Shown here: one piece after another, positions 45,086-57,439 of the stretch
Layout of the letters: each line of letters begins with the position of its first letter
Numbering within the stretch: position 1 is the first letter of the stretch
Origin: Dasypus novemcinctus
Lineage: Eukaryota > Chordata > Mammalia > Cingulata > Dasypodidae
Assembly: GCF_030445035.2 (NCBI RefSeq)
Contig: NC_080673.1
Coordinates: forward strand, 198,832,216 to 198,896,215
DNA: 64,000 nucleotides
Direction: 5' to 3'
Notes under the pieces: model-generated
Told to the model about the DNA's origin: nothing
Seen by the model: the letters and a program-made list of their open reading frames with translations, nothing else
The model's database searches: none
Made by a program: the position numbers and the translations under genes

Positions 45086-45475
45086 GTATTAGTTATGTAT
45101 TGTTGGGTGCATGTCTCCCAAAATTTAAACTATGTAAAACATGGATAAATATTTATTATGTCACAAAGTTTCTGAAGGTCAGGAATTTGAAGACTGCATA
45201 GCCAGGTGGTTCTGTTTCAGAATAAATAATGAGGATTCAATCAGATATTGGCCAGGGCTGCAGTCATCTGAAGGTTTGACATGGTTTGGAGGACCTGATT
45301 TGAAGATGGCTTCCTCTCATGACTGCCAACAATGTGTTGGCTGCTGGCAGGAGGACACAGTTCCTTGCTACATGGACCACTCCATAGAGCTGCCAGAAAG
45401 TTCTCATGTCATGCCTCATGTCATGCCAACTAGTTCTTCTTTCTCTCTCTCTGGCTGTTTCTGATTATATTATCT
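45086..45475 (-). repeat. MaLR/ERVL-type LTR fragment
   Basis: TTGTATTAGTTATGTATTGT, AATATTTATTATGTCACAAA, TTTCTGAAGGTCAGGAATTT, GGCCAGGGCTGCAGTCATCT and TACATGGACCACTCCATAGA follow a common mammalian LTR read in reverse. A pyrimidine microsatellite (45440-45495) follows. Confidence 0.65.
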
Positions 45476-45799
45476 CTCTCTCTACCTATCTATCCTGATG
45501 TAGTTTAAGATTAATTATAGAACTGGGGGCAAGATGGTGTCGGAGTGAGGGCACCCTCATCATCTCTCCTGCAAAAAACCTGCTGAGTGGGAACAGAATC
45601 TTGCCCAAGTGAGCAATTTTAGGAGCTGACAAAGCAGGGGGAGTCTGGACATTGATCTGGAGAGACTGCAACAAAAGAGCACTTACTCAAGGTAAAACCA
45701 CAAGTTTCTGACAGTAAAGCCTGAAGGTGTGAGAAGGCAAAACCCTTTCCCTAGGGCTGATAGCTGCAGCATTCCCTGAACACCACCGGTCGCACAGCA

Positions 45800-45980
45800 A
45801 CAGTCCCAAACCCCATGCTCCACAAAATGCCATCCCCAAGCCCATGTCCCCTGAACTTCATGTTCCCCAAACCCCACATTCCCCATAACTCATTCTCCAA
45901 ACCCACATACCTGAGCCCACATTTTCCCAAGCCCATGTTACCTGAACCAAGTACTTCCCAAATTCAGGCATTCCCTTAGC
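45800..45980 (+). repeat. C-rich degenerate minisatellite in the older L1 promoter
   Basis: Repeated CCCAAACCCCATG, CCCCAAGCCCATGT, CCCCAAACCCCACATT and CCCAAGCCCATGTTACC phrases at intervals of roughly 17-20 bp. Not similar to the 51-bp units of the intact L1, though in the same general place. Confidence 0.65.
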
Positions 45981-47303
45981 CCTCTGATCTTGGACAAACT
46001 CTGAAAGTGGGAGGGTTTTGGTGAGGGGTGCAGAGGGGCCCAAGGAGTGCAGGTTCACTTGACTGGTTCCCCCCTTTTTTTGAGCATGGAAGAGCATACT
46101 AGCTGGCTTAGGGAGAGGCTAGGAGGAGAGGAGAGGTGAATCTGCTGAGAGAGCCCAATTTACCTGAACACCCTGGGATAGGGAAACTAGGGCTGGAAGA
46201 AGGTAGAGTCAGAAAATTAACTAATCCTCTGGAGTACATCTAAGGGAGGGGGACAGTAAGAAGCGCTTTGTAGGTTTCCAATAGCATATTTAAGATTCCT
46301 GGTAAGGTGTGGATGCTCTCTCTCAAAGAAACTAAGAGTCATTATTTTCTGTAGTGAGTTAGATCACCAGGGTCCATTTGAATCTCCAAGGGGCGCCCTC
46401 ACACAGCCTTTCTGCTGCTCTGGGAGAGGGAAGTGAAGAAGGGATAAAGGGGGAAGGATAGACTCCAAAGCAGTTTATTCAATTGCAAAGAGGATTCCCT
46501 GTTTGAGGCCATGTCTGGTTTTTATCGTTGGTTTATTTTTTTGTCTTTCCTTCCTCATTATCCCCCATGACCCCCCCTTTTTTTTTTTTTTTTGCTTGCT
46601 TGCTTTTTTCCCCCCTCTCTTTTTATTTTCTTTTTTTCTTTTTTTCTTTTTTCTATTAAGTGCTGCAGGCAGTGTTTCTTATTTGCTTTGCTTTCTCATC
46701 CTCAATTTCCTCTTGTCTGTGTGTACTCATTTTGGGTACCAATGCTGTCCCCTTTCCTTTATATCTTTCTATGTTCCATCATCTATTGTATCTCTTACAT
46801 TCCACCTCTCTCTGTTTAACCCACACTTTTTCTGACTTTTTATTTCTAACACTTCTATTCTGTTTTCTATCTTTTATTCACCCTTTATATTTTATTCACC
46901 CTTTCTTTTCTCTTTCCCTCTCTCCTGACCACACTGGCCTTATAATTCATACTATATTCTTACCCATATTCAATTTACCATTTTATTGTAAGTACTTCAC
47001 TTTTTTACTGTTATAACTCTACACAGCTTACATGAGTTTAATATTCCATTCTCCTAGATCTCACATAGTTATTCTGCTAAGATTTACTATCAATACTACT
47101 ATTATACTTTTTCTTTACTTATCTCTTTTGCTTTCCATGGCCCTAATATTTTCCTACAAGGGAACATAGACAACAACAAGGAAATAGGATAAGAAGAGCA
47201 AAGTGTCAAAGAGAAGACTTAACACACACACAAAAACAGCATCTAAATAAACCTCAATACTAGATGGAGAAGCTAATCATCTGAATAAACCCATCAAAAT
47301 AAA

Positions 47304-48284
47304 ATGACAACCAGACAGCAACAAAAAATTACAAACCATACCAATAATCAGGAAAACATGGCTCAATCCAATGAACAAACTAAAACCCAGGAAGAGGAGC
47401 AGAATATCGAAAAACTGATCAAAGCTCTCAAAACATGTATCATGGACAAATTTAGTGAAGTGAAGGAAGAGATTAAGGATATTTAGAAAGACTTGGAGAG
47501 CATACACAAGAATTGTAAACATATACAGAAAGATAACGGATATGACGGTGATGAACAACACAATCCAAGAAATTGAAAATATACTCTCAGCAAATAATAG
47601 CAGGTTTGAAGAGGCAGAGGAAAGAATTAGTGATGTGGAAGACAGTACATCTGAAATCAAATGGATAGTAAAGTTGATCAATAAAAAGATAGAAAAAATC
47701 CAACAGGGACTTAAGAACCTGAATGACAGCACAAAATGCACAAATATATGCATTATAGGCATCTCAGAAGGACAGGAGAAGGGAAAGGGGACAGAAGGGG
47801 TATTGGAGGAAATGATGGCTAAAAACTTCCCAAAAGTATTGACAGAGAGAGATGTACATGTACAGGAAGCACAATGCACCCCAAAGAGCAAAATCCCAAC
47901 AGTCCTAACCCAAGACATATACTTGTCAAATTAACCAATGCTCAAGACAAAGAGAAAATACTGAAAGCAGCAAGAGAAAAGAGAACCATCACATACAATG
48001 AAGGCTCCATAAAATTAAGTACTGATTTCTTATCTGAAACCACGGGGTCAAGAAGGCAATGGTATGACATAGACAAGGTACTAAAAGAAAAAAAAAAATT
48101 CCAACCAAGAATATTCTATCCAGCAAAGCTGGCATTCAAAAATGTTGGAGAGTTCAAAATATTCACAGAGAGACAGAAACTAAGAAAGAGTATGCAAACA
48201 AGAATCCTGCCCTTCAGGAAATACTAAAGGACATTCTGCAGGAGGAAAAAAAAAACAAGAGAGACAGAGTTGGAGAAGAATGTA
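47304..48284 (+). pseudogene. ORF1 remnant of the older long-lineage L1
   Basis: Begins [20 protein letters not shown], clearly matching the N terminus of the intact ORF1. An in-frame TAG follows after codon 60 (near 47485). Coding resemblance resumes at 47542 (coiled coil, then the RRM start, NICIIGISEGQEKGKG), and a frame shift near 47875-47930 moves the C-terminal domain into the 47874-48227 frame ([20 protein letters not shown]). Non-functional. Confidence 0.9.
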
Positions 48285-48350
48285 AGAACAACTAAAAGGA
48301 CAAAAAGAAAAAAAGAAAAAAAAAATGACAAACACAAATCCAAAGAAAAT

Positions 48351-51300
48351 ATGGCTACTATAAGTAATTTCTTGAGAATAATAATACTAAATGTCAATGG
48401 ATTAAAATCACCTGTGAAGAGACACAGATTTGAAGAATGGATAAGGAAACATGACCCACCTATATGCTGTCTATAAGAAACACATTTTAGACCTAGGGAT
48501 TCAAGGAGGTTGAAAGTGAATAGTTGGAAAACAATCTTACAAGCAAACAATTACCAAAAAAAGGGCAGGGTAAGCTGTATTAATATCAGACAAAATAGAC
48601 TTTAAATGCAAAATTATTGTGAGAGACAAAAATGGACACTACATATGAGTGAAAGGGATAATCTTTCAAGAAGAAAGAACAATCTTAAATATTTATGCTC
48701 CTAACCAGGGTGCCTCAAAATATGTGAGGCAAACACTGGAAAAATTAAGTGAAAGAATAGATGCCTTTACAATTATAATGGAGGGGCTTTAATACACCAC
48801 TTTCACCATTGGACAGAATATCTCAAAAGAGAATCAAGAAAGAAAAATATTTTGTTATATATTTGAACAAAATATAAGAGGAGCTGGACACAATAGACAT
48901 ATACAGAACATTACACCCAAATGCAGCAGGATATACATTCTTCTCAAGTGCACATTGAGCATTCTCCAAGATAGACCACATACTAGGCCCCAGAGAAATT
49001 CTCAATGAATTCAGAAAGATTGAAATCATATGAAATAATTTCTCTGACCACAGTGGAATGAAGCTGGAAATCTGCAAGGGCCAGGGACCTACATTTGGCA
49101 CCAAGATACAGAAAGATACACTCTTAGACAAACAGAGGTTCAAGGAGGAAATCTCAAAAGAAATCAGCAACTACCTTGAAATTAATGAAATTGATAACAC
49201 AACATATCAAAACATATGGGATGCAGCAATGCTGTACTGAGAGGGAAATTCATAGCCATAAATTCATACATCACAAAAGAAGAAAGAGCTAAAATTGAAG
49301 ACCTAACTGCATACATGGAGAAATTAGTAAAAAAAAAAAAAAAAAAAAAACACAAGAAACATCACAAAGGAAAAAGAAAGAAAGAAATAACAAAGATCAG
49401 AGCAGAACAAAATGAAATAGAAAACAAGAAAGCACTAGAAAAAAAGCAAAACTAAGAGCTGGTTCTTTGAGAAGATCAATAAAATTTATGAACCCTTAGC
49501 TAGATTAACAAAGAAAAAAAGAAGATGCAAACATAAAAAATAAGAAATGAGAAAAGGGATATCATCCCTGACCCCACAGAAATAAAGTCTATCATAAGAG
49601 GATACTTTGAAAAACTATATGATAACAAAAATGACTATTTAGAGGAAATGGACAAATTCCTAGAAACACATAAGCAACCTACATTGATGAAAGAAGAAAT
49701 TGATGATCTCAACAAACCAATCACAAGTAAAGAGATAGAATCAGTCATTAAAAACTTCCCAACTGAGAAAAGTCTTGGGCCAGATTGGTCCACAGGTGAA
49801 TTCTACCAAACATTCCAAAATGAACCAACACCAATCTTGCTTAAACTCTTACAAAAAGTCAAAATAGAAAGAACATTGCCTAACTCATTCTATGATGCCA
49901 ACATTAGCCTAATACCAAAGCCAAACAAAGACACCACAAGAAAGGAAAATTTCAGACCAATCTCTCTAATGAACATAGATGTGAAAATCCTCAACAAAAT
50001 ACTTGCTAATCATATCCAACAACATATTAAAAGAATCATACACCATGTCCAAGGGGGTTTCATTCCTGGTATGCAAAGATGGTTCAATCAATTAAGGCAA
50101 TACACCACATAAACAGATCAAAGGGGAAAAAATCATGTGATTATATCTATGTACAGAAAATGCATTTGACAAAATACAGCACCCTTTCTTGATAAAATCA
50201 CTGCAGAAGATCAGAATAGAAGGACACTTTCTGAACATGATACAGGATATATATGAAAAACCCACAGCTAGCATCATTTACAATGGTGAAATCCTAAAAT
50301 CTTTCCCTCTAAGATCTGAAACAAGACAAAGATGCCCACTATCACCCCTCCTATTTAACATTTTGTTAGAAATACTTGCTTGAGCACTGAGGCAAGAACC
50401 AGATATAAAAGACATCCAAATTGGAGAGGAAGAAGTCAAAATTTCACTATTTTCAGATGACTTGGTTCTATACATAGAAAGCCCTGAGAAGTCTAACACA
50501 AAGCTTATAGAACTTATAAATGAGTTGAGTAAAGTCACAGATTATAAGATCAATGTACAAAAATCAGTAGCATTTCTGTACACCAATAATGAGCAGTCAG
50601 AGGTGGAAATCAAGAAACAAATATCATTTACAATAGTACATGAAAAATCAAATACCTAGGAATAAATGGAAAGATACAAAAGACTTATACACAGAAAACT
50701 ACACAACAGTGTTCAAGGAAATCAAAGATTTAAATAAATGGAAAAATATTCTCTATTCATGGATAGGAAGACTAAATATCATTAAGATGTCTATACTACC
50801 CAAACTGAGCTATGGATTCAATACAATCTCAATAAAAATACACACAGCATTTTTTAATGAACTATAAAAACTAACTATGAAATTTATTTGGAAAGGAAAG
50901 AGGCCTCAAATAGCCAAAGATATTGAAAAAGAAAAATGAAATTGGAGGAATCACACTACCTAACTTCAAAACATACTACAAAGCTATAGTTGTGAAAACA
51001 GCAGGGTATTGGCACAAGGATAGACACCCTGACCAATGGAATTGAATATTGAAAATTCTAATGTAGATCCTCATATATAAAGTCATCTGATATTTGACAG
51101 GGACACCAAGCCCACTCAACAAGGAGAGAGTGGCCTCTTCAACAAATGGGGCCTGGACAACTGGATATCCATATAGAAAGGAATGAAAGAGTATTACCTA
51201 ATCACGTCTTATAAAAAAATAAACTCAAGATGGGTCAAAGACCTAAATATAACAGCCAAGACCATAAAGACCTTGGAAAGCAATATAAGAAACCATCTGC

Positions 51301-52136
51301 AGTACCTGGTTTCATGAACTTCACACACAAAGCACCAGCAGCAAAAGAACAAATAGATAAATGGGACCTCCTCAAAACTAAAACCTTTTGCACCTCAAAG
51401 AATTTTGTCAAGAAAGTGAAAAGACAACCTACAAAATAGTAGAAAATATTTGGTAAACATATATTTAATATCCTGCAAATATAAAGAAAGCCTATATCTC
51501 AAAAATAAAAAGAAACAACCCATTTAAAAAATGGGCAAGAGAATTGAACAGACACTTCTCCAAAGAAGAAATACAAATGGCTAAAAAGTACATGAAAAGA
51601 TGCTTGAAATCACTCGTTATTAGGGAAATGCAAATCAAAACTACAATGAAATATCATCTTACTTCCATAAGACTGGTGGCTATCAAAAAAACAGAAGACT
51701 ACAAGTGCTGGAGAAGATGTGGAGGAATGGGAACACTCATCCACTGCTGGTGGGAATGCAGAAGGATCCAGCCATTCTGGAGGATAGGTTTTCATTTTCT
51801 CAAAAAACTAGCTAAAGATTTGTCATTTGGCCCAGCAATTCCACTGCTAGGTATATACCCAGTAGAACTGAAAACAAGGACACAAACTAATACATGCACA
51901 CCGATGTTCATAGCAGCATCATTCCCTATTGCTAAAAGTTAGAATCAACCCAATTGCTCATCAACAGATGAGTGGATAAACAAAATGTGGTATATACATA
52001 CAATGAATACTTCTCAACTATAAGAAGGAATACAGTACAAACACATGGGATAACATGGATGAACCTTGAGGATCTTATGTTTAGTGAAACAAGCCAGGCA
52101 TTGAAGCATAAATACCACATGACCTCTCTGATATGA
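48351..52136 (+). pseudogene. ORF2 remnant of the older long-lineage L1
   Basis: Starts MATISNFLRIIILNVNGLKS and ends at TGA 52136, the same extent as the intact ORF2. Open pieces include the linker and reverse-transcriptase thumb or finger region at 49648-50112, the active-site region at 50400-50659 (FADD replaced by FSDD, from TTTTCAGATGAC near 50450) and the C-terminal cysteine region at 51544-51942 ([18 protein letters not shown]). An adenine run of about 20 at 49330-49350 and many stops break it. Confidence 0.9.
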
Positions 52137-55083
52137 CATAAGCAAACCAAACTGTCTCAGAGAGCTAAAGAATGGAAGATAGGCTTACAAGAAACTGGGC
52201 AGGGGAAGATAGGAAGGTTGTGAGCTGATGCTTACCTGGGTGAAATCTGATAACGTGGAGGTAAGTATTTGTACAGGGAAGGGATAAGCCAGGGGCATAG
52301 GGATACTATGGGGTGGGGCTTTGCAGGCTTGAGGGGCTAGGGTTGGAAGGATGGGTCAGATGGCCCAAGGAATTGGGGGGAGAGTAAGGGGGAACAGTTG
52401 AACATGGGAGATTGTTGGGTATGTCATTGAAACTGAAATGTTGAGAAAACTCTTTAGAAAATAAAATAAGGAAAGTTTACCTGTTTAAGGTACTTAAGCA
52501 GGAGCATCTGGCACAGGGGCAGGCTTCTAGGGAGCGGGTGGGTGCTCATCTTGTCATAGTGTGTTAAATCATTAGGCAGACACTCATACAATGAGTGGGA
52601 AGGTGTACCCACATCCTGGGAAGGCCTGGTGTTCTCAAACAGAGGGAATTGTGTCTCTCAAGAGAATTCATGGCTCTCAATGGGGAAGACAGTCTAGTTT
52701 GTCAAGCCCTCAGCATTCTTGCAAGTATCTGCGAATCTGGTCCTTCAAGCTTGGCTGTCACTGTGGGTCCTGAGGGGAGGGGAAGAAAGGAATAGAATAG
52801 ATGGTAGCAGGGTAAGTGGGGGGCAATGGAAGTTTTCCACAAGCTCATGCAATGATGGAAATAGGACATGTTAAATTTCACCAAAAATATATAAAAATCT
52901 GTAGGTGAAAATGTAAACCATAATGTAAACCATAATGTAACTAAAAATTTAGAAAATTGTACAGTCTAAAAGATATATAATAATGTAAACCCAAATGAAG
53001 CCATGTTTGATAGCTATGTTTCAATATCTGTATATCAACTGCAGCAAATATAACATGAACACGTAAAAAGATCACTGCTAGGGAAGGGAGAAAATGTACT
53101 GTATACATGGGAGTCCCCTATATTGTATATGTAACTTTGCTGTGATCTAAAACTTTTTTGAAGATAATGTTAAAAATCAGAAAAAAAATGGATGTAGACA
53201 TTGAGGAAGAAATTAAAGAAATTGCTTTGCCACTGTACATACAGGACAACACCTATTACAGTGATGAAAGGTGAAACATCAAAAACAATGTTTCATTATA
53301 TTTTTCATTTTTAAATACCCCAATTTATTTTTACTCTATTTCAGTTTTTTCTAAATTAGTATGTATTCTATTTCTAAATATTAAATCTATCATTACTATT
53401 TCATTTTCCTATTTACTGAATATGGTAATATATTAAACTTCACTTTTGAACAAGTTTTGGAACACAGAGGGGTTCAACTATGGCAGGGGAGGAATGCTGG
53501 TATGGAGTATTACTGATGGGGAGCATATGGTTGGGAGGGAGTTCTCCAGGGCATGTATATAGGGTGTACAAAAACGTTCATATATTTGTTGGGTACTTTT
53601 ATATTAGTTACAGTTACAAATGACACCTGAGGGAATGCTGAGTTCCAACCCAGGGGAGCTCTGTCACATTCCCCAATGGAACAGCAACAATCCCCCAAGT
53701 GCAAAGGCAAAGACCAATGAAGAAAGATGGCCCAATAATGAACACTTCATACTGATAAGTATGCTTATGAATCTGTGTGCCTGAAATTTGAACTAGGCCT
53801 AGAGCTGCAGGGTGCCTAAGAGTTACCTCCTGAAAGCCTCCATGTTGCTCAAATGTGGCCACTCTCTAAGCCAAACTCAGTATGTAAATGTATCACCTTC
53901 CCCCAAGTGTGGGACATGACTTCCAGCAATAAGCCTTCCTGGCACCGAGGGATTACTACCAAACACTAACTGGTGATGCAACTAGAAAAAGACCTTGAAT
54001 AAAAAGAGTAAAGGGTACAGACAAATGAGTAGATCTTTCAAAAAAGTCAGGAGGTCATCAGAAGGGTCATGCTTACGCACACTTCAACAGTTTCCCAAAG
54101 ACAGCCAAAGTAGATACAACACCAGGTACTGGTACTCCTGAGGGCTATGGAGACATATAGTTTCTATGGTCATGGCATTTGGCTCTGGAATTCAGTGCCT
54201 TGTCAGTGGGCCCTACTTTGGAATTTGTGTTCCTGGGTGAGATGGAGTTGGACTCAGTTGTGACCTTTCTACACATGCCTCTTCTGTTACCTTTACTGAA
54301 CTGGTACTTGGTGCTGTGGTTGGGTATACCCAGGAGACTTGAATCTCTGAACTGGCCATATACCAGCTGGGTCCTGAGCTTCAGCAGAGTTGCAACTCCT
54401 ACGCTCTGGTTCATTGGACTTACCCAGGTCAGCTAACAGGTAAGTGAAGATGGTCAACCACTACACCAGGGAAATTAGAGTGCCTACAACTCCAAGCAGG
54501 AGAATTGCATCCATCAACCACGTGGGTCTAAGCCTCCTCTTGATATAGAGGTAGAGTGGACATCACCATCCCAGGGTCCACAGGACGGAGGAATAAAATA
54601 TGGATTAGAGTGGAGCTTACTTTTATTGCACTATAGAACTATTGTGAGTAATAACAGAAGAAACTGTAGAATTGATATGGAAAAAGTGGCCATGGTAGTT
54701 GCTGAGGGCAGGGAGAGAGAAGAAGAGATGTGATATGGGGCATTTTGGGGACTTGGAGTTGTCCTAAATGATATTGCAGTGACAGATGCTGGACATCATA
54801 CATCCTGCCATAACCCACTGAATGGACTGGAGGAGAGTATAAACTACAATGTAAACTATAATCCATGCAGTGCAGCAGTGCTCCAAAATGTATTCACCAA
54901 ATGCAAAGAATGTGCCACAATGATGAAAAAAGTTGTTGATGTGGGAGGAGTGGGGGGGGTGGTGGGAGATGTGGGAACCTTTTATATTTTTAATGTAGCA
55001 TTTTTTGTGATCTATGTATCTTCAAAAAAATACAATAAAAATAAATGCTCAAAAAAAGACAAAAAAATAAAAATAAAAATAAT
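52137..55083 (+). other. 3' UTR of the older long-lineage L1
   Basis: About 2.9 kb, colinear with the intact L1 3' UTR. Shared landmarks include CCCACATCCTGGG (52610), AATGTAAACCATAATGTAA (52912), the region near 53880-53960 about a bulk of GGACATGAC, and the terminal 700 bp (54330-55060) also seen in the truncated tails at 23436 and 24425. The ORFs within it are not conserved. Confidence 0.8.
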
Positions 55084-55084
55084 G

Positions 55085-55252
55085 AAATGCACAGGGTTTC
55101 TTTTTGAAGTGTTTAGAAGTTCTAAGTTTAATTGTATTTATCTGAGAAAATGCCAAAAAAACTTTGAGTTATGTACTTTAAATAAGTGAATTGTATGATA
55201 ATGTGAAATATATTTCATTTCAATAAAGTTGATAAAAATTTTAAAAAAAGAA
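55085..55252 (+). mobile_element. Old L1 3' end fragment
   Basis: GTACTTTAAATAAGTGAATTG, read in two parts at 55165-55185, then GATAATGTGAAATATATTTC and CAATAAAGTTGATAAAAA, is a typical ending of an ancient L1M 3' UTR with its polyadenylation signal. Confidence 0.65.
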
Positions 55253-56524
55253 TCATATAAGGGTAAATTCATGGAAGCAACATTATTAAAAGCAAATTGC
55301 TCAGGATACATTAAAAAAAAAAAAAGATGAATTGTGAATCATTGGTTCTCACCAAAGAACAGAAGAGTGTGGTTACACAAGGGACTTCTTGTGATGCTTC
55401 AAAATAAGATTAGATTTAGATAGGTGGAAAGGTTAATGAAGAGCATTTCAGGAGCTGCAACAACAGGTGCAATGATATGAAAGGAGTGACACATATTTGA
55501 CAGATGAAAGAGAATACACATTGGATGAAAACATGGAGTAGGAGAAGACTCGGGCTATTAAAAAAATACAGGGAGAAGTGAAAAATAGGAGGTGGAAAAG
55601 GGATCAATGAGGTTAATGACAGATTATTGGAAGCATTTGAACAGGTGACTGACCTGATTAAAGCATCACTGGCTACAATTGGCTTGGGGCATAGTGTAGA
55701 TTCAGACAGCATGAAAAGTCTTAGAATCTGGAAGACTGCTTAAAATTTTGATTTTCATTCATTATAAGTAAAATTTGTATGTCATTGCAGGATAATGAGC
55801 AGTAATTCATTCAAGACTCCTTGAAAGAATATATTATACCCTGTCTATCATAACAGTAGAAATTAAGACATAATGGTACTGGTAGAGGATAACTGTGAGT
55901 TGATAGCCCTAGTAATTTCTCTGAGCTCTGGCTCTTACAGTCAAGTCTGGGGCACATTTTGAAGGAAGCAATATGGAGCAGATGCCTTGTTAAATTTTCT
56001 TGAGTCACATCATCAGTATCAATTGAGGAATTTGCATTTGAGCAAAGCTCAACAGAATACAACTGAATATCATTTCTGGGTAACTTGGTCCTTCCTCATA
56101 ATTACCGTAGTGGAATACACCATTGTGGGTGGGGCAGAGCTTGTGCTCTTGAGTCACACTGACTTGGGCTCAAAACCCCAAACATTTACTGCATACTTAT
56201 GGTTTGCAAGAACTTTTGCTCCTTTTTCAAATAAATGAATAATGACTAGAGACATTTCTGTGAGAATTCATTGAGGTTATACTTGAAAATTATCTAGACC
56301 ACTAGAGATTATAGTCTTCTCCCTTCCACATGTATTCTCAAGCCACATTACAGACAATGTAAACATTGAAAGGAGTCAAGCATTTTTCTCTAAGGCTGTC
56401 AACATTTAAGCAATGGTGGCATCCCCTTGGGCAGGTTATGACCTAGAAGAATACAATCAGCCAAGTGAGGTTTCCTAAGCCCATTACAGCCATTCTCCAG
56501 TTTCTTCTATATTGTTCCCTCCTG
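55253..56524. other. Unclassified DNA
   Basis: A short A run lies at 55312-55325. ORFs at 55416-55712 and 55811-56062 (minus) and 55987-56238 (plus) have no recognised motif. A weak MIR-like phrase occurs near 56125-56180. Confidence 0.4.
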
Positions 56525-56935
56525 GTTATAACTTTTTACTTTTCAAATAATTTTAAACTTATAAAATAATTGCAAAAATAATATAAAACCCATACAAAGA
56601 ACTCTAACATCCCACCCACTCCCCCAATTCCCAGATCCACCAACTTTTTTATTTATTTATATTCTGGTAACATACATAAAATTTCTCATTTCAGCCACTT
56701 CAGTGGTGTTAATTACCTTCACAATGTTGTGTTATCGTCACCACCATCTATTACCAAAATTTTTATCACTCCAAACAGAAACTCTACCAATTAAGCCTTA
56801 ACTCTCCATTCCTTACTCCACCCTTGGCCTTGGCATTTATATTTTAATTTCTGACCTATAAATTTGCCTATTCCAGGTATTTTCTATAACTGAAATCATA
56901 AGTTATTTGTCCTTTTATGTTTGGTTCCCGCTTTT
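56525..56935 (-). mobile_element. Old L1 3' UTR fragment
   Basis: Plus strand resembles 27530-28000, the 3' UTR of the old minus-strand L1: TTATCACTCCAAACAGAAACT, split here by position (56763-56783), GCCTTAACTCTCCATTCC, CTATAAATTTGCCTATTCC. Confidence 0.7.
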
Positions 56936-57029
56936 TTAACCTACTCCCTGCTGATCTTGGAATTTGCTCCTCAGACTCTGGTTATATCATTAGCAGCACG
57001 TTTACTGTGTTCAACTCTTCTTTCAAACT

Positions 57030-57062
57030 GCGTTTTTCTTTTCTTTTCTTTTCTTTTTTTAA
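57030..57062 (+). repeat. (TTTTC)n microsatellite
   Basis: About five CTTTT units then a T run. Confidence 0.9.
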
Positions 57063-57439
57063 TCTCTCATGCTTAATCTGAAGCTTCAAAATCTGCTCTG
57101 AGGAATAGATGAAGAAATCATCTAGTCCAAACACACCATATTACTTGTGAAAAGAGACCATAACTTACTCCTTATAAACATATTGAGTGAGAAATAAGTG
57201 AACATTTGTGATTAAAGGTTGTGAGAGATTGGGGTTGTTTGCTATGACAAAATAATTTAGTCTATTCTGACTATAAAAAATCAGAAGGTATGGCATTCAG
57301 TAATCATGTTACAGTTAGCAAGTAATCGATTCTTTATCCCCCTGCCCGAGAAAGTCATGAAGACCACCTCATTCCATTGAAGTCTTTAGGATAATAGGAT
57401 CTTGTTTGCAGATCTAACTGGGAGACCAATATGAAGGCA

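Larger units (their letters stand above)
45523..55083 (+). mobile_element. Decayed full-length L1 of the long-3'UTR lineage (about 9.6 kb)
   Basis: It starts with GGGGGCAAGATGG near 45524 (YY1-like site 45530-45539), then a 1.8-kb 5' UTR, ORF1 remnant 47304-48284, ORF2 remnant 48351-52136 and a 2.9-kb 3' UTR ending in interrupted A-rich sequence near 55025-55083. It is colinear with the intact L1 at 8291-18184 in both ORFs, the distal 5' UTR and the whole 3' UTR. I could not find a convincing target duplication. Substitutions, stops and an expanded A tract (49330-49350) show it is older. Confidence 0.85.
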